Positions 1-6,605 of a stretch of DNA of 15,068 nt are shown here, piece by piece (within the stretch, counting starts at the first letter, position 1; each line of letters begins with the position of its first letter). The position numbers and the translations under genes are program-made. Origin of the DNA: Alphaproteobacteria bacterium (lineage in GTDB: Bacteria > Pseudomonadota > Alphaproteobacteria > Rickettsiales > SXRF01); assembly GCA_019243895.1 (NCBI GenBank), contig JAFATP010000300.1, positions 1 through 15,068 of the forward strand. Reading direction: 5' to 3'. The notes below the pieces were generated by a model that saw only the letters and a list, made by a program, of their open reading frames with translations, did not search any database and was not told the origin of the DNA.

Positions 1-234
1 GCGGTCGCGGTTGGCACCGCCGCCATTCTTACCGCCCCCGTCGCTGCGCTGGCCGCTCCCCCGCCCCCCGCATACGGCCCGCCGCCCGGTTATTACGCCG
101 CTCCTTCTCCCGCCTATTATTCACAGGCGCCCGCGTATTACGCGCCCCCGCGGGCGGTATATGCCGCGCCTCCGGGATATTACGCTCAAGCGCCGGCATA
201 TTACGCGGCGCCTCCTGCCTATTACTATCGATAA
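1..234 (+). CDS. Secreted Pro/Tyr/Ala-rich low-complexity protein, 3' end only
   Basis: The reading frame is open from the left edge to a TAA at 232-234, so the start lies outside the window. The visible 77 residues begin with a hydrophobic stretch ending in an ALA-A type signal peptidase site (about residues 1-19). This is followed by a low-complexity tail in which Pro/Ala-rich spacers alternate with Tyr-Tyr pairs; there are about six YY units, and the protein ends in YYYR. That pattern, plus the signal peptide, makes this frame more credible than the overlapping frame that runs into the next gene. The protein is probably exported to the periplasm or cell surface. I do not recognise a family, and no enzymatic motif is visible. 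The TetR gene downstream begins one base after the stop, so the two are probably co-transcribed. Confidence 0.62.
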   Translation, partial: AVAVGTAAILTAPVAALAAPPPPAYGPPPGYYAAPSPAYYSQAPAYYAPPRAVYAAPPGYYAQAPAYYAAPPAYYYR

Positions 235-235
235 C

Positions 236-904
236 ATGAAGACTGCATCGGCTGACCCGCCGCCGCGCCGCGGCGGCCGTCCCTCACGGGCGCGCGCCGG
301 CCAGCTGCGTGATCGGATTGTCGACAGCGCCGCCCATCTGTTCCTGACGCAAGGCTATGGGGCCACCAGTGTGGAGGCAGTTGCCAAGCGCGCGGGTGTC
401 TCCAAGCGAACCTTCTATCACCGCTTCGCAGACAAGGCGGAGCTCTTCGGCGCGGTGGTGCAGCGCCTGATCGCAAGCCTGCGCCCCGCAAACGCTGTGC
501 CCCTCTTCACGGGCGGCACGCTGGAGGAAATCCTGCAGCGGCTGGGAAAGGTCATCCTGCGGGCGGCGCTGACGCCGGAGGCGCTGGCGCTTCACCGGCT
601 GATGGTCAGCGAGGCGGTGCGGTTTCCCGAGCTGGGGATCATCATGGACACGGAAGGCTCGCGGCGGGAGGCCGTGAAGCATATCGCCGCGCTGCTGGCG
701 CAGCAGCCGCGCCCGGGGAACCTCATGCCCGATGCCGCCCTTTTCGCCGCCGAACAGTTTTTGCAGATGATGGTTTCGCTGCCGCAGCGGCGCGCGCTGG
801 GATTGGGCACGCCGATGAACCCGGCACGGCTCGATGCGTGGGTGGCCGATACGGTGCGCTTCTTTTTGGATGGGTATCACGGCGGGCTTCCCCGCCAGGC
901 GTGA
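236..904 (+). CDS. TetR/AcrR-family transcriptional regulator
   Basis: A 222-residue protein, a normal TetR length. After a basic, Pro/Arg-rich N-terminus (residues 1-22), residues 25-70 carry the TetR helix-turn-helix. It has the order ATSVEAVAKRAGVSKRTFYH then RF.DKAELF, with the classic TFYHRF recognition helix. The remainder is a helical ligand/dimerisation domain resembling the AefR-like C-terminal type; the ligand is unknown. The frame is open back to base 11, but that extension is Pro/Arg-rich and overlaps the upstream coding tail. The ATG at 236 therefore fits the family best, although no clear Shine-Dalgarno precedes it, so reading may depend on coupling to the upstream gene (TAA-C-ATG). 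The target could be its own operon or a neighbouring gene; nothing in the sequence identifies it. The gene ends just before a strong inverted repeat shared with the convergent gene. Confidence 0.9.
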   Translation: MKTASADPPPRRGGRPSRARAGQLRDRIVDSAAHLFLTQGYGATSVEAVAKRAGVSKRTFYHRFADKAELFGAVVQRLIASLRPANAVPLFTGGTLEEILQRLGKVILRAALTPEALALHRLMVSEAVRFPELGIIMDTEGSRREAVKHIAALLAQQPRPGNLMPDAALFAAEQFLQMMVSLPQRRALGLGTPMNPARLDAWVADTVRFFLDGYHGGLPRQA

Positions 905-909
905 GCTTC

Positions 910-935
910 TCCGCTTAAACCGGCGTTTAAGCGGA
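910..935. terminator. Perfect 11-bp inverted repeat between convergent genes
   Basis: TCCGCTTAAAC at 910-920 is mirrored exactly by GTTTAAGCGGA at 925-935 across a four-base CGGC loop. It begins six bases after the TetR stop codon and contains the stop codon (927-929) of the opposite-strand gene. The position suggests a bidirectional transcription end hairpin. There is no T-run on either side, so it is not a canonical intrinsic terminator; it could also protect the 3' ends or bind a protein. Confidence 0.45.
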
Positions 936-1505
936 CATGCCGCCCGCACCCAGCTGCTGCTGTACGGCGGCCCCGCCCGTGGCGGGCGGGCTAAGCTCGC
1001 CGAGATCGGCGCGGGAGGCGGCAACCACGGTAAATTTATCACCCGTATACGATTCCACGAAGGCCTCCGCCATCGGCGGCATGGAGCCGCCGCCGCCAGG
1101 CATAATGAAATCCCCATCAAAACCGCCGCTGCCGCTGCCGGCAAGCGCGCCGCCGCTGCCTGCATCGCCGCCGCCGGCGTCTCCGCCGGTGGCGTCATTC
1201 AGCCCCGGCGGCAGGTCGCGGGTGAAGTATTTCATCAGCCGCGCCAGCACCCCGCCGGGCGTATCTTTCACCAGCGAAATGCTGGTGGGGGAGAATCCTG
1301 CCGCAACGTTAGTGTCCTTGATGACGCCCTGGCCCTGAATGTTGGGAATGAACCCGAACATGCGGCCAATATTCTGGATGAATTGGTCAACGCCGCTTTG
1401 GGTGAGGCTGTCCGGCGTTACCGCATCGTCCCCGCCCGAGGCCTGGGAGCGCATCGTCTGCTGGCGGAATAGCTCGTCTTGTAAATTGGGGCCGGGTCCT
1501 AGCAT
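927..1505 (-). CDS. Hypothetical Gly-rich protein
   Basis: A 192-residue protein I do not recognise. The start is an ATG at 1503-1505, preceded on the minus strand by AAGGGTG about five bases upstream, which is an acceptable ribosome binding site. Residues 1-100 are mixed and look folded, with a stretch such as QFIQNIGRMFGFIP. Residues 107-141 are Gly/Ala/Ser/Asp low complexity, and residues 142-192 are again more varied. There is no signal peptide or membrane segment. It lies downstream of apaG on the same strand, with 64 bases between and a good -10 box in the gap, so it may have its own promoter. Long open frames on the opposite strand here are compositional shadows. The gene call is moderately supported; the function is unknown. 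Confidence 0.6.
   Translation of the reverse strand: MLGPGPNLQDELFRQQTMRSQASGGDDAVTPDSLTQSGVDQFIQNIGRMFGFIPNIQGQGVIKDTNVAAGFSPTSISLVKDTPGGVLARLMKYFTRDLPPGLNDATGGDAGGGDAGSGGALAGSGSGGFDGDFIMPGGGGSMPPMAEAFVESYTGDKFTVVAASRADLGELSPPATGGAAVQQQLGAGGMSA
972..990. other. GC-only hairpin inside the 3' end of the Gly-rich gene
   Basis: CCCGCCCG (972-979) and CGGGCGGG (983-990) form a perfect 8-bp GC stem with a three-base loop. It lies about 40 bases before the terminal 910-935 hairpin when read along the minus strand. It encodes part of an ordinary Ser/Pro/Gly stretch, so it may be a by-product of composition. It could also slow ribosomes or stabilise the mRNA 3' end. Confidence 0.35.
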
Positions 1506-1529
1506 ATTTCACCCTTGCGCGTTTCAAGC

Positions 1530-1558
1530 AGTATAAGCGATTAAGGCGCTCGGCGGAA
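1530..1558 (-). promoter_or_regulatory. Candidate promoter for the Gly-rich gene
   Basis: On the minus strand a near-consensus -10 box, TATACT, occupies 1530-1535. The hexamer 17 bases upstream, TTCCGC at 1553-1558, is a poor -35. The predicted transcription start would be about 20 bases before the ATG at 1505. The strength rests on the -10 alone. Confidence 0.35.
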
Positions 1559-1569
1559 GCGCAAAAATG

Positions 1570-1962
1570 CTAATTAGGACGCTCGATTTGCTCAGGGCTG
1601 TCCAGGGAAAAAGAGGGGATGCTGATGGTGAAGACCTCGCCGCTGTCCTTGCGCATTTCGTAATGTCCCGCCATCAGGCCCGAAGAAGTGTGAAGCGCCG
1701 CGCCGCTGGTGTATTGGAAGGCGTCTCCCGGCTCCAGCGTCGGCTGCTCGCCCACCACGCCGGGGCCGCGCACTTCCTGCACCTGACCGTGAGCGTCCGT
1801 GATATGCCAGTAACGGTTGATCAGCTGCACCGTTTCCGTGCCGTGATTCTCGATCTGGATGGTATAGGCCCACACGTAATGCGCTTCCTCGGGAAGCGAC
1901 TGCTCCTCCAGATACACGGGATGCACGGTGACGCGGATGTCATGGGTGGTGGCAGTATACAT
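1570..1962 (-). CDS. apaG: ApaG family protein (DUF525)
   Basis: A 130-residue protein of the ApaG family, which forms a small fibronectin-III-like beta sandwich. The family is linked to Co2+/Mg2+ resistance and Ap4A metabolism in enterobacteria; its biochemical role is not settled. Family landmarks visible in order are YLEEQS near the N-terminus, [13 protein letters not shown], a [10 protein letters not shown] segment, [16 protein letters not shown] and MAGHYEM near the C-terminus. I chose the ATG at 1960-1962 because it gives the usual 125-130 residue length. A TTG at 1996-1998, preceded by a purine-rich AAGAGAGA, would add 12 residues and cannot be excluded. It lies 70 bases downstream of folE on the same strand and is probably co-transcribed with it; no terminator is seen between them. 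Cytoplasmic. Confidence 0.93.
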   Translation of the reverse strand: MYTATTHDIRVTVHPVYLEEQSLPEEAHYVWAYTIQIENHGTETVQLINRYWHITDAHGQVQEVRGPGVVGEQPTLEPGDAFQYTSGAALHTSSGLMAGHYEMRKDSGEVFTISIPSFSLDSPEQIERPN

Positions 1963-2032
1963 GGCCGCATAGATAAGGGGGATACGAGGCGGCGTCAATC
2001 TCTCTTGGAATGATTGCGCACGGCTGCAAGCG

Positions 2033-2632
2033 TTACCACGGCAGGTCGCCGCCCGCTTTCTTAATCAGGTCGAAAAATTCCTGACGCGTGCGCGAATCGC
2101 TGCGGAAGGTGCCGAGCAGCTTGCTGGTTTGCATGATGGCGCCCGGCTTGCGCACGCCGCGCATGGTGACGCACATATGCACGCCCTCCACCACCACGGC
2201 CACGCCCTTGGGCTGGAGAATGTCGTTCAGCGTGCCCGCGATCTGCGCCGTCATTTTTTCCTGAATCTGCAGCCGCCGCGCATAAACTTCCACCAGCCAG
2301 GCGAGCTTGCTTAAGCCCACCACGCGGTTCTTCGGCAGATAAGCGATATGCACGCGGCCGAAGAACGGCGCCAGATGATGCTCGCAATGCGAATAAAAGC
2401 GGATGTCGCGCAGCACCACCATCTCGTCATATCCTTCCACCTCCTCAAACATGGCATTGAGAATGGAAGCGGCATCCTGCTGATAGCCGGAAAAATACTC
2501 GTCAAAAGCCGCTGTCACGCGACGGGGGGTGTCGCGCAGGCCTTCGCGCTCGGGATTTTCGCCGATGAAGCGCAGCAATGTGCGCACCGCGTCTTCGGCG
2601 TCGGCGCGGGTAGGTTTGGCTTCGGCGGTCAT
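2033..2632 (-). CDS. folE: GTP cyclohydrolase I
   Basis: A 199-residue type I GTP cyclohydrolase. It converts GTP to 7,8-dihydroneopterin triphosphate and formate, the entry step to folate (and to tetrahydrobiopterin or queuosine-type products in some organisms). The zinc ligands are present: Cys83 and His86 in SHCEHH (81-86), and Cys154 in HMCVTMRG (152-159). Other family signatures are RDTPRRV (33-39), VVGLSKL (104-110) and RTRQEFF near the C-terminus. The start is the ATG at 2630-2632, preceded by CGAGG about five bases upstream. The frame is open another 40 codons, but that extension is basic, unlike the family, and overlaps the predicted promoter. The length is typical for a bacterial enzyme. 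It is the first gene of a leftward unit with apaG and diverges from the MFS gene. Confidence 0.97.
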   Translation of the reverse strand: MTAEAKPTRADAEDAVRTLLRFIGENPEREGLRDTPRRVTAAFDEYFSGYQQDAASILNAMFEEVEGYDEMVVLRDIRFYSHCEHHLAPFFGRVHIAYLPKNRVVGLSKLAWLVEVYARRLQIQEKMTAQIAGTLNDILQPKGVAVVVEGVHMCVTMRGVRKPGAIMQTSKLLGTFRSDSRTRQEFFDLIKKAGGDLPW

Positions 2633-2669
2633 GATGCCTCGGGGGTTAAGAATTCCGGCAGGGCCAAAT

Positions 2670-2698
2670 AAAATAATATTTCTTGCCTTCGCTGGCAA
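2670..2698 (-). promoter_or_regulatory. Predicted sigma70-type promoter of folE
   Basis: On the minus strand TTGCCA (2693-2698) is followed by a 17-base spacer and TATTTT (2670-2675), inside the only AT-rich patch of the folE/MFS divergent gap. Initiation would give a leader of about 30 bases before the folE ATG. A small inverted repeat, TTGCC-N6-GGCAA at 2683-2698, overlaps the -35 and could be an operator half, but it is only 5 bp. Confidence 0.5.
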
Positions 2699-2729
2699 TC
2701 GCTGTTTGTCTCTGCGGCGAGGCGGGAGA

Positions 2730-4016
2730 GTGGCATTGCAGACCGATTGCACCTACGGATTGTTGCTGAAGCGCCGTTTCCTGCCGCTTTTTACCGCGCA
2801 ATTCTTAGGCGCATTCAACGATAATCTGCTCCGCAGCGGGCTGGTGGTGCTGATTGCCTATGCGGGCGGGCGGCAGGTTCCACTGCCCTTCGGTGCCGCG
2901 CCGGAAGTGCTGGTTACGCTGTGCCCGGCGCTGCTGGTGGTGCCGTTCATCCTGTTTTCGTATCTGGCCGGGCAGGTGGCCGACAAATACAGCAAGGCGC
3001 GGCTGATCACGCTGACCAAGGCGGCGGAAATCGTCATCATGGCGGTGGCGGCGTACGGTTTCGCCGCACAGAACATCCTGCTGCTGATGACGCTGCTGTT
3101 CGCCAGCGGCACGCATTCCGCCTTTTTCGGGCCGCTGAAATACAGCATTCTGCCGGAGGATCTGCGCGGGGATGAACTGCTGGCGGGAAACGGCTATGTC
3201 GCCGGCGGCACCTATCTGGGCATTCTGCTGGGGCTGATCGCGGGCGGGCTGCTGGTGGAACTGCCGCACGATGCCGTCGGATTGGCTGCGCTGGGCACGG
3301 CATGCACCGGGTTCGTCGCCAGCCTTTTCATTCCGCGCCACCCGCCGGCGGCGCCGTTAATGGCGATAAATTTCCATCTGGTGCACGGGACGGCGGACAT
3401 CATCCGCCATGCCCGCCATTCGCGCGACTTGTTCTGCTCGCTGCTGGGGCTTTCGTGGTTTCTGCTGGTGGGCTCCGTGTTCATGACGCAGTTTCCCAAT
3501 TACGCGCATAGCGTGATACGCGGGGAGAACGAGCTTTATACGCTGTTCCTCACCCTGTTCTCCGTGGGCATCGCGCTGGGCTCGATGATGTGTAACACGC
3601 TGCTGAAAGGGGAGATCACCGCCCGGCTCGCGCCGCTGGCGCTGTTGGGCGTTTCCGTATTCACCTGGCTGATGGTGCTGACCACGCCGCGTCCGCTGCA
3701 TGAAGGCCTGATCCCGCTGGGTGAATTCCTGTCGCACCCGCGCAGCTGGCCGATGCTTGCCTGTATGCTGATGGTGGCGATCTGCGGCGGCATTTATATG
3801 GTGCCGCTCTATGCGATGCTTCAGGCCAAAAGCGTGGCGGAAGCCCGCTCACGGGTGATTGCCGCCAGCAATTTGTTCGACTCGCTGTTCATGACGGTGA
3901 TGGCGGGGATATGCGCGGGTCTGCTGACGGCGGGTTTAAGCATCCCCGGATTATTTGTGCTGACGGGGGTGGCTAATCTTTTCATCGCGGCGCTGGCGCG
4001 GAGACTGACGCGATGA
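2730..4016 (+). CDS. MFS transporter, LplT-like (lysophospholipid transporter type)
   Basis: A 428-residue major facilitator with about twelve hydrophobic segments in the inner membrane. An early [15 protein letters not shown] motif, an MFS motif-A-like loop ([13 protein letters not shown]) and [11 protein letters not shown] are features I associate with LplT and the transporter domain of Aas fusion proteins, which flip 2-acyl lysophospholipids into the cell for re-acylation. The next gene, an Aas-like synthetase, supports that reading. The start is uncertain: GTG at 2730 has GAGG at 2719-2722 with a 7-base gap, while TTG at 2736 has GGGAG at 2724-2728, also 7 bases away. The frame is open back to 2529, but that stretch is antisense to folE. 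The stop overlaps the next ATG in ATGA (4013-4016), indicating translational coupling. No acyltransferase domain follows the last helix. Family call is strong; the substrate is inferred. Confidence 0.88.
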   Translation: MALQTDCTYGLLLKRRFLPLFTAQFLGAFNDNLLRSGLVVLIAYAGGRQVPLPFGAAPEVLVTLCPALLVVPFILFSYLAGQVADKYSKARLITLTKAAEIVIMAVAAYGFAAQNILLLMTLLFASGTHSAFFGPLKYSILPEDLRGDELLAGNGYVAGGTYLGILLGLIAGGLLVELPHDAVGLAALGTACTGFVASLFIPRHPPAAPLMAINFHLVHGTADIIRHARHSRDLFCSLLGLSWFLLVGSVFMTQFPNYAHSVIRGENELYTLFLTLFSVGIALGSMMCNTLLKGEITARLAPLALLGVSVFTWLMVLTTPRPLHEGLIPLGEFLSHPRSWPMLACMLMVAICGGIYMVPLYAMLQAKSVAEARSRVIAASNLFDSLFMTVMAGICAGLLTAGLSIPGLFVLTGVANLFIAALARRLTR

Positions 4017-5503
4017 TCCTGGCAGCCATCCGGAAAACCGCGCTGCGCCGGGGCTGGCGGGCCGCAGCCGTGGAGGATGCCACCGGCGTGGCGCTCTCAT
4101 ACCAGCAGCTTTTGCTGCGCAGCTTCGTGCTGGCGCGCCTGCTGCGGAAAATGGGTGTCGGCCCGGCACCTTTCGTGGGCATATTGCTGCCGACCTCCAT
4201 CGGCGCAACCGCCGCATTTCTGGCGCTGCACGGAAGCGGGCGCACGCCCGCCATGCTGAATTTCACCGCCGGGCCGCGCAGCCTGGCGCTGGCCTGCCGC
4301 ACCGGGGGCATCACGCATGTCATCACCAGCCGCGTGTTCATCGAGAAGGCGCGGCTGGAGGCGCTGCTGGAAGCGCTGCCGGTGACGTTCCTTTGCCTGG
4401 AGGATGTGCGCCAGCGCATTACGCTGGGAGACAAGCTGGCGGCCCTGTGCCGCCTGGCCATGCCGCCCAGATCCGCCCGGCCAGAAGATTGCGCGGTGCT
4501 GTTGTTCACCTCGGGCTCCGAAGGCGCGCCGAAAGGCGTGGCGCTCTCGCACCGCAATCTGCTGGCCAATATCGAACAGGCGGGGGAGCGTTTCACCTTC
4601 AGCGCCAAGGATGCGATGTTCAACGCCTTGCCGATCTTCCACTCCTTCGGGCTGACGGTGGGCACGCTGCTGCCGCTGGTTCTGGGATTCCGCGCCTATC
4701 TGTATCCCACGCCGCTGCATTATCAGACGATCCCGGAACTGGTGCGTAAAACCGGCGCCACCATCTTCCTCGGCACGGACACGTTTTTCTGCGCTTATGC
4801 CCGCCACGCCGCAGCCGGCGATTTTTCCGCGCTGCGCCTGGCGGTGGCCGGCGCGGAAAAGCTGAAACCCGAAACGATGGCGCTGTATCGGAAAAATTAT
4901 GGCGCCTTCCTGCTGGAAGGGTATGGCGTCACCGAAGCAAGCCCGGTGGTGGCGGCCAATACGCCGCAGGAGCGGAAGGAAGGCACGGTGGGGCGCCTGA
5001 TGCCGCGCATGGAATGCCGTCTGGAGAAAATCGAAGGCTTGGCGCGCGGCGGCCGCTTGCTGCTGCGGGGTCCCAACATCATGCTGGGATACGTGAGCGC
5101 CGACCAACCGGGAATCATCGTACCGCAGGCGGAATGGTATGATACCGGTGACATTGCGGACGTGGACGCCGAGGGCTACCTGACGATCCTGGGGCGGCTG
5201 CGCCGCTTCGCCAAGATCGGCGGCGAAATGGTGCCGCTGTCGCTGGCGGAGGAAGCCGCCGCCGCCGCATGGCCGGGCAGCGACCATGCCGCCATCGCCG
5301 TGGCGGATGCGCGCCGCGGCGAGCAGATCGTGCTTTTCACCGAATGCGCAGAAGCGGCGCGCGACGGGCTGCTGGTGCACGCGCAACGCGCGGGTATTCC
5401 GGAAATCGCGCTGCCGAAACGCATCGTCCACACCCAAGCGCTGCCGCGCCTGGGCAGCGGCAAAATCGATTACCTGGCATTGCGGGAACTGGAACTGTCC
5501 TAA
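4013..5503 (+). CDS. AMP-binding acyl-ACP/acyl-CoA synthetase, Aas C-terminal-domain type
   Basis: A 496-residue adenylate-forming enzyme that activates a fatty acid through acyl-AMP. Core motifs are intact: phosphate-binding loop FTSGSEGAPKG (165-175), HSFG (210-213), GYGVTEASP (303-311), YDTGD (376-380), GRLRRFAKIGGEMV (394-407) and the catalytic lysine in RLGSGKID (Lys484). The RFAKIGGEMV segment and EGYGVTEASPVVAANTP are characteristic of the synthetase half of Aas (2-acylglycerophosphoethanolamine acyltransferase/acyl-ACP synthetase). Aas normally carries a PlsC acyltransferase domain with an HX4D motif ahead of this region. Here the protein opens directly with the synthetase domain and has no such motif. 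It is coupled to the LplT-like gene by ATGA, so it should act with it at the inner membrane. Its end overlaps the convergent ankyrin gene by four bases. A free-standing acyl-CoA ligase is the alternative. Confidence 0.88.
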   Translation: MILAAIRKTALRRGWRAAAVEDATGVALSYQQLLLRSFVLARLLRKMGVGPAPFVGILLPTSIGATAAFLALHGSGRTPAMLNFTAGPRSLALACRTGGITHVITSRVFIEKARLEALLEALPVTFLCLEDVRQRITLGDKLAALCRLAMPPRSARPEDCAVLLFTSGSEGAPKGVALSHRNLLANIEQAGERFTFSAKDAMFNALPIFHSFGLTVGTLLPLVLGFRAYLYPTPLHYQTIPELVRKTGATIFLGTDTFFCAYARHAAAGDFSALRLAVAGAEKLKPETMALYRKNYGAFLLEGYGVTEASPVVAANTPQERKEGTVGRLMPRMECRLEKIEGLARGGRLLLRGPNIMLGYVSADQPGIIVPQAEWYDTGDIADVDAEGYLTILGRLRRFAKIGGEMVPLSLAEEAAAAAWPGSDHAAIAVADARRGEQIVLFTECAEAARDGLLVHAQRAGIPEIALPKRIVHTQALPRLGSGKIDYLALRELELS

Positions 5504-6570
5504 CGCGCTCCGGGAACCGGAGGGAATCTTTGCTGCGCCGGCTGAGACGGCGCGGCGCGGCGCGGCGGCGCGGCGGGGGCGGAGCCCGCATCCACCAGCC
5601 TCCACTGATCGGCGATTTCCTCACAGCGCTGCTGGGCGTCTTCTTTCTTGCCGATGCCTTCCTCCTTGCGGTGCGCATTGGTGGGGAACGGCGTGATCTG
5701 CTGCATGATCTGATCCCGCGACGGCTGCGCGATATGCGCGGCGTAAGCGGGCGGGGCGTGGAATTCATCTGCCATGGTCTTGGCGGCGATCTGGCTTAGC
5801 CGCGTGTGCGCGTCGATGACGCCGTTCAGCTGCTCCGGCGTGAACGGGACGATCTGTTTGACCTCCTTCAGATAAAGCCAGTATTGCGCGGCGCAGGCAT
5901 GAAAGGACAGATCGTGCACCAGCGTTTTAAGTTTTGCCTCATCCAATGGAGGAGGCGGGGGAGGGGGGGCAGGCCGTTGGGGAGCAGCTACAGCGGGAGC
6001 CGGTGCGGACTGCGGCTGAGCGGCGGTCTTAGTGGCCGCCCGCAATTGCTGCTGGCCGGCGGCGATCTGTGCGTTGCGCTCGGCGTATGCCTTCATGCGG
6101 GTGTCCGTTTCCGCCGTGACGAAATCGTCCATCACCTTCACCATTTCCTTCTGCCCGGCATTGTATGCAACGGTGCGCGCGATGTTGCCGGTTTTGTCGG
6201 TGAGATATACCTGCGCGCCGTGCTGCAGCAGGAAGGTGGTGGTGGCGACGTTGCCGCTGCGTGCCGCGTAAAACAGCGGCGACTGGCCGTTTTTATCCGG
6301 TACGTCGATATTGGCGCCGTGAGCCAGCAGCGCGTTCATTGTTTCCATTCCCCAACGGTCGGTACGCAGCGAGGCCAGCGACAGGGCGGGGGTGCCTTCG
6401 GTGTTCACCGCGTTGGGATCGGCACCGTCATGAATCAGCTGCGCGATTTCATCCGGCTTGCCGGCCGTGGCGGCCAGAATCAATTCGGCATTGATGTCCC
6501 GCGCCAGGGCGGCGCTCACCGTGAACGCCAAGAAAATAAATAGACTTGATATTGTGCGGATGCGAACCAT
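5500..6570 (-). CDS. Exported ankyrin-repeat protein
   Basis: A 356-residue protein with an N-terminal signal peptide: basic start, hydrophobic core at residues 8-20 and a likely cut after ALA at 21-23. About three to four ankyrin repeats cover residues 25-150, visible as HDGADPNAVNTEGTPAL, HGANIDVPDKNGQSPLF and QHGAQVYLTDKTGN. A helical, charged stretch (150-180) leads to a Pro/Ala linker with eight consecutive prolines (about 202-209). A helical C-terminal domain with two cysteines and a Pro/Ala/Arg tail follows. It is probably a periplasmic protein-binding scaffold; the partner is unknown. No strong ribosome binding site precedes the ATG at 6568-6570. The gene diverges from htpG by only 35 bases and converges on the synthetase gene with a CTAA overlap (5500-5503). 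The first 180 residues are clearly protein-like; the C-terminal domain is not recognised. Confidence 0.85.
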   Translation of the reverse strand: MVRIRTISSLFIFLAFTVSAALARDINAELILAATAGKPDEIAQLIHDGADPNAVNTEGTPALSLASLRTDRWGMETMNALLAHGANIDVPDKNGQSPLFYAARSGNVATTTFLLQHGAQVYLTDKTGNIARTVAYNAGQKEMVKVMDDFVTAETDTRMKAYAERNAQIAAGQQQLRAATKTAAQPQSAPAPAVAAPQRPAPPPPPPPLDEAKLKTLVHDLSFHACAAQYWLYLKEVKQIVPFTPEQLNGVIDAHTRLSQIAAKTMADEFHAPPAYAAHIAQPSRDQIMQQITPFPTNAHRKEEGIGKKEDAQQRCEEIADQWRLVDAGSAPAAPPRRAAPSQPAQQRFPPVPGAR

Positions 6571-6572
6571 AT
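6545..6572 (+). promoter_or_regulatory. Candidate heat-shock (sigma32/RpoH) promoter of htpG
   Basis: CTTGAT (6545-6550), 14 bases, then AACCATAT (6565-6572) matches the RpoH pattern CTTGAA-N13-15-CCCCATNT at five of six and six of eight positions. It would start RNA about 25-30 bases before the htpG ATG. This agrees with HtpG being a heat-shock chaperone. The -10 element covers the start codon of the divergent ankyrin gene, so the two genes may interfere. Confidence 0.5.
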
Positions 6573-6605
6573 CAATAGCATACCATAACGGAAGGAAAAT
6601 GGCTC

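Noticed and set aside
11-235. N-terminal extension of the TetR gene frame back to base 11
   Set aside because: The extension is Pro/Arg-rich and overlaps a frame with a signal peptide and regular YY repeats. TetR proteins normally begin shortly before the helix-turn-helix, as with the ATG at 236.
834-1472. A 212-codon plus-strand open frame running past the TetR stop
   Set aside because: It is a compositional shadow crossing the palindrome and lying opposite the Gly-rich gene, which has a ribosome binding site and more protein-like composition.
1547-1567. Possible terminator after apaG: GCGCT...AGCGC next to a run of A/T
   Set aside because: The stem is only 5 bp, and the T-run precedes it in the minus direction instead of following it, so it cannot be an intrinsic terminator for apaG.
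3404-3430. His/Asp-containing stretch in the MFS protein as a possible HX4D acyltransferase motif
   Set aside because: The spacing between His and Asp is wrong (HX5D or HX2D) and it lies in a cytoplasmic loop between membrane helices, so it is not a PlsC motif.
5540-5585. GGC/GCG simple repeat
   Set aside because: It encodes the Pro/Ala/Arg-rich tail of the ankyrin protein and looks like low-complexity coding sequence, with no separate repeat element.
4097-5605. A 502-codon minus-strand open frame
   Set aside because: It is antisense to the AMP-binding gene, which has all its catalytic motifs; the product is Arg/Gln/His-rich noise.
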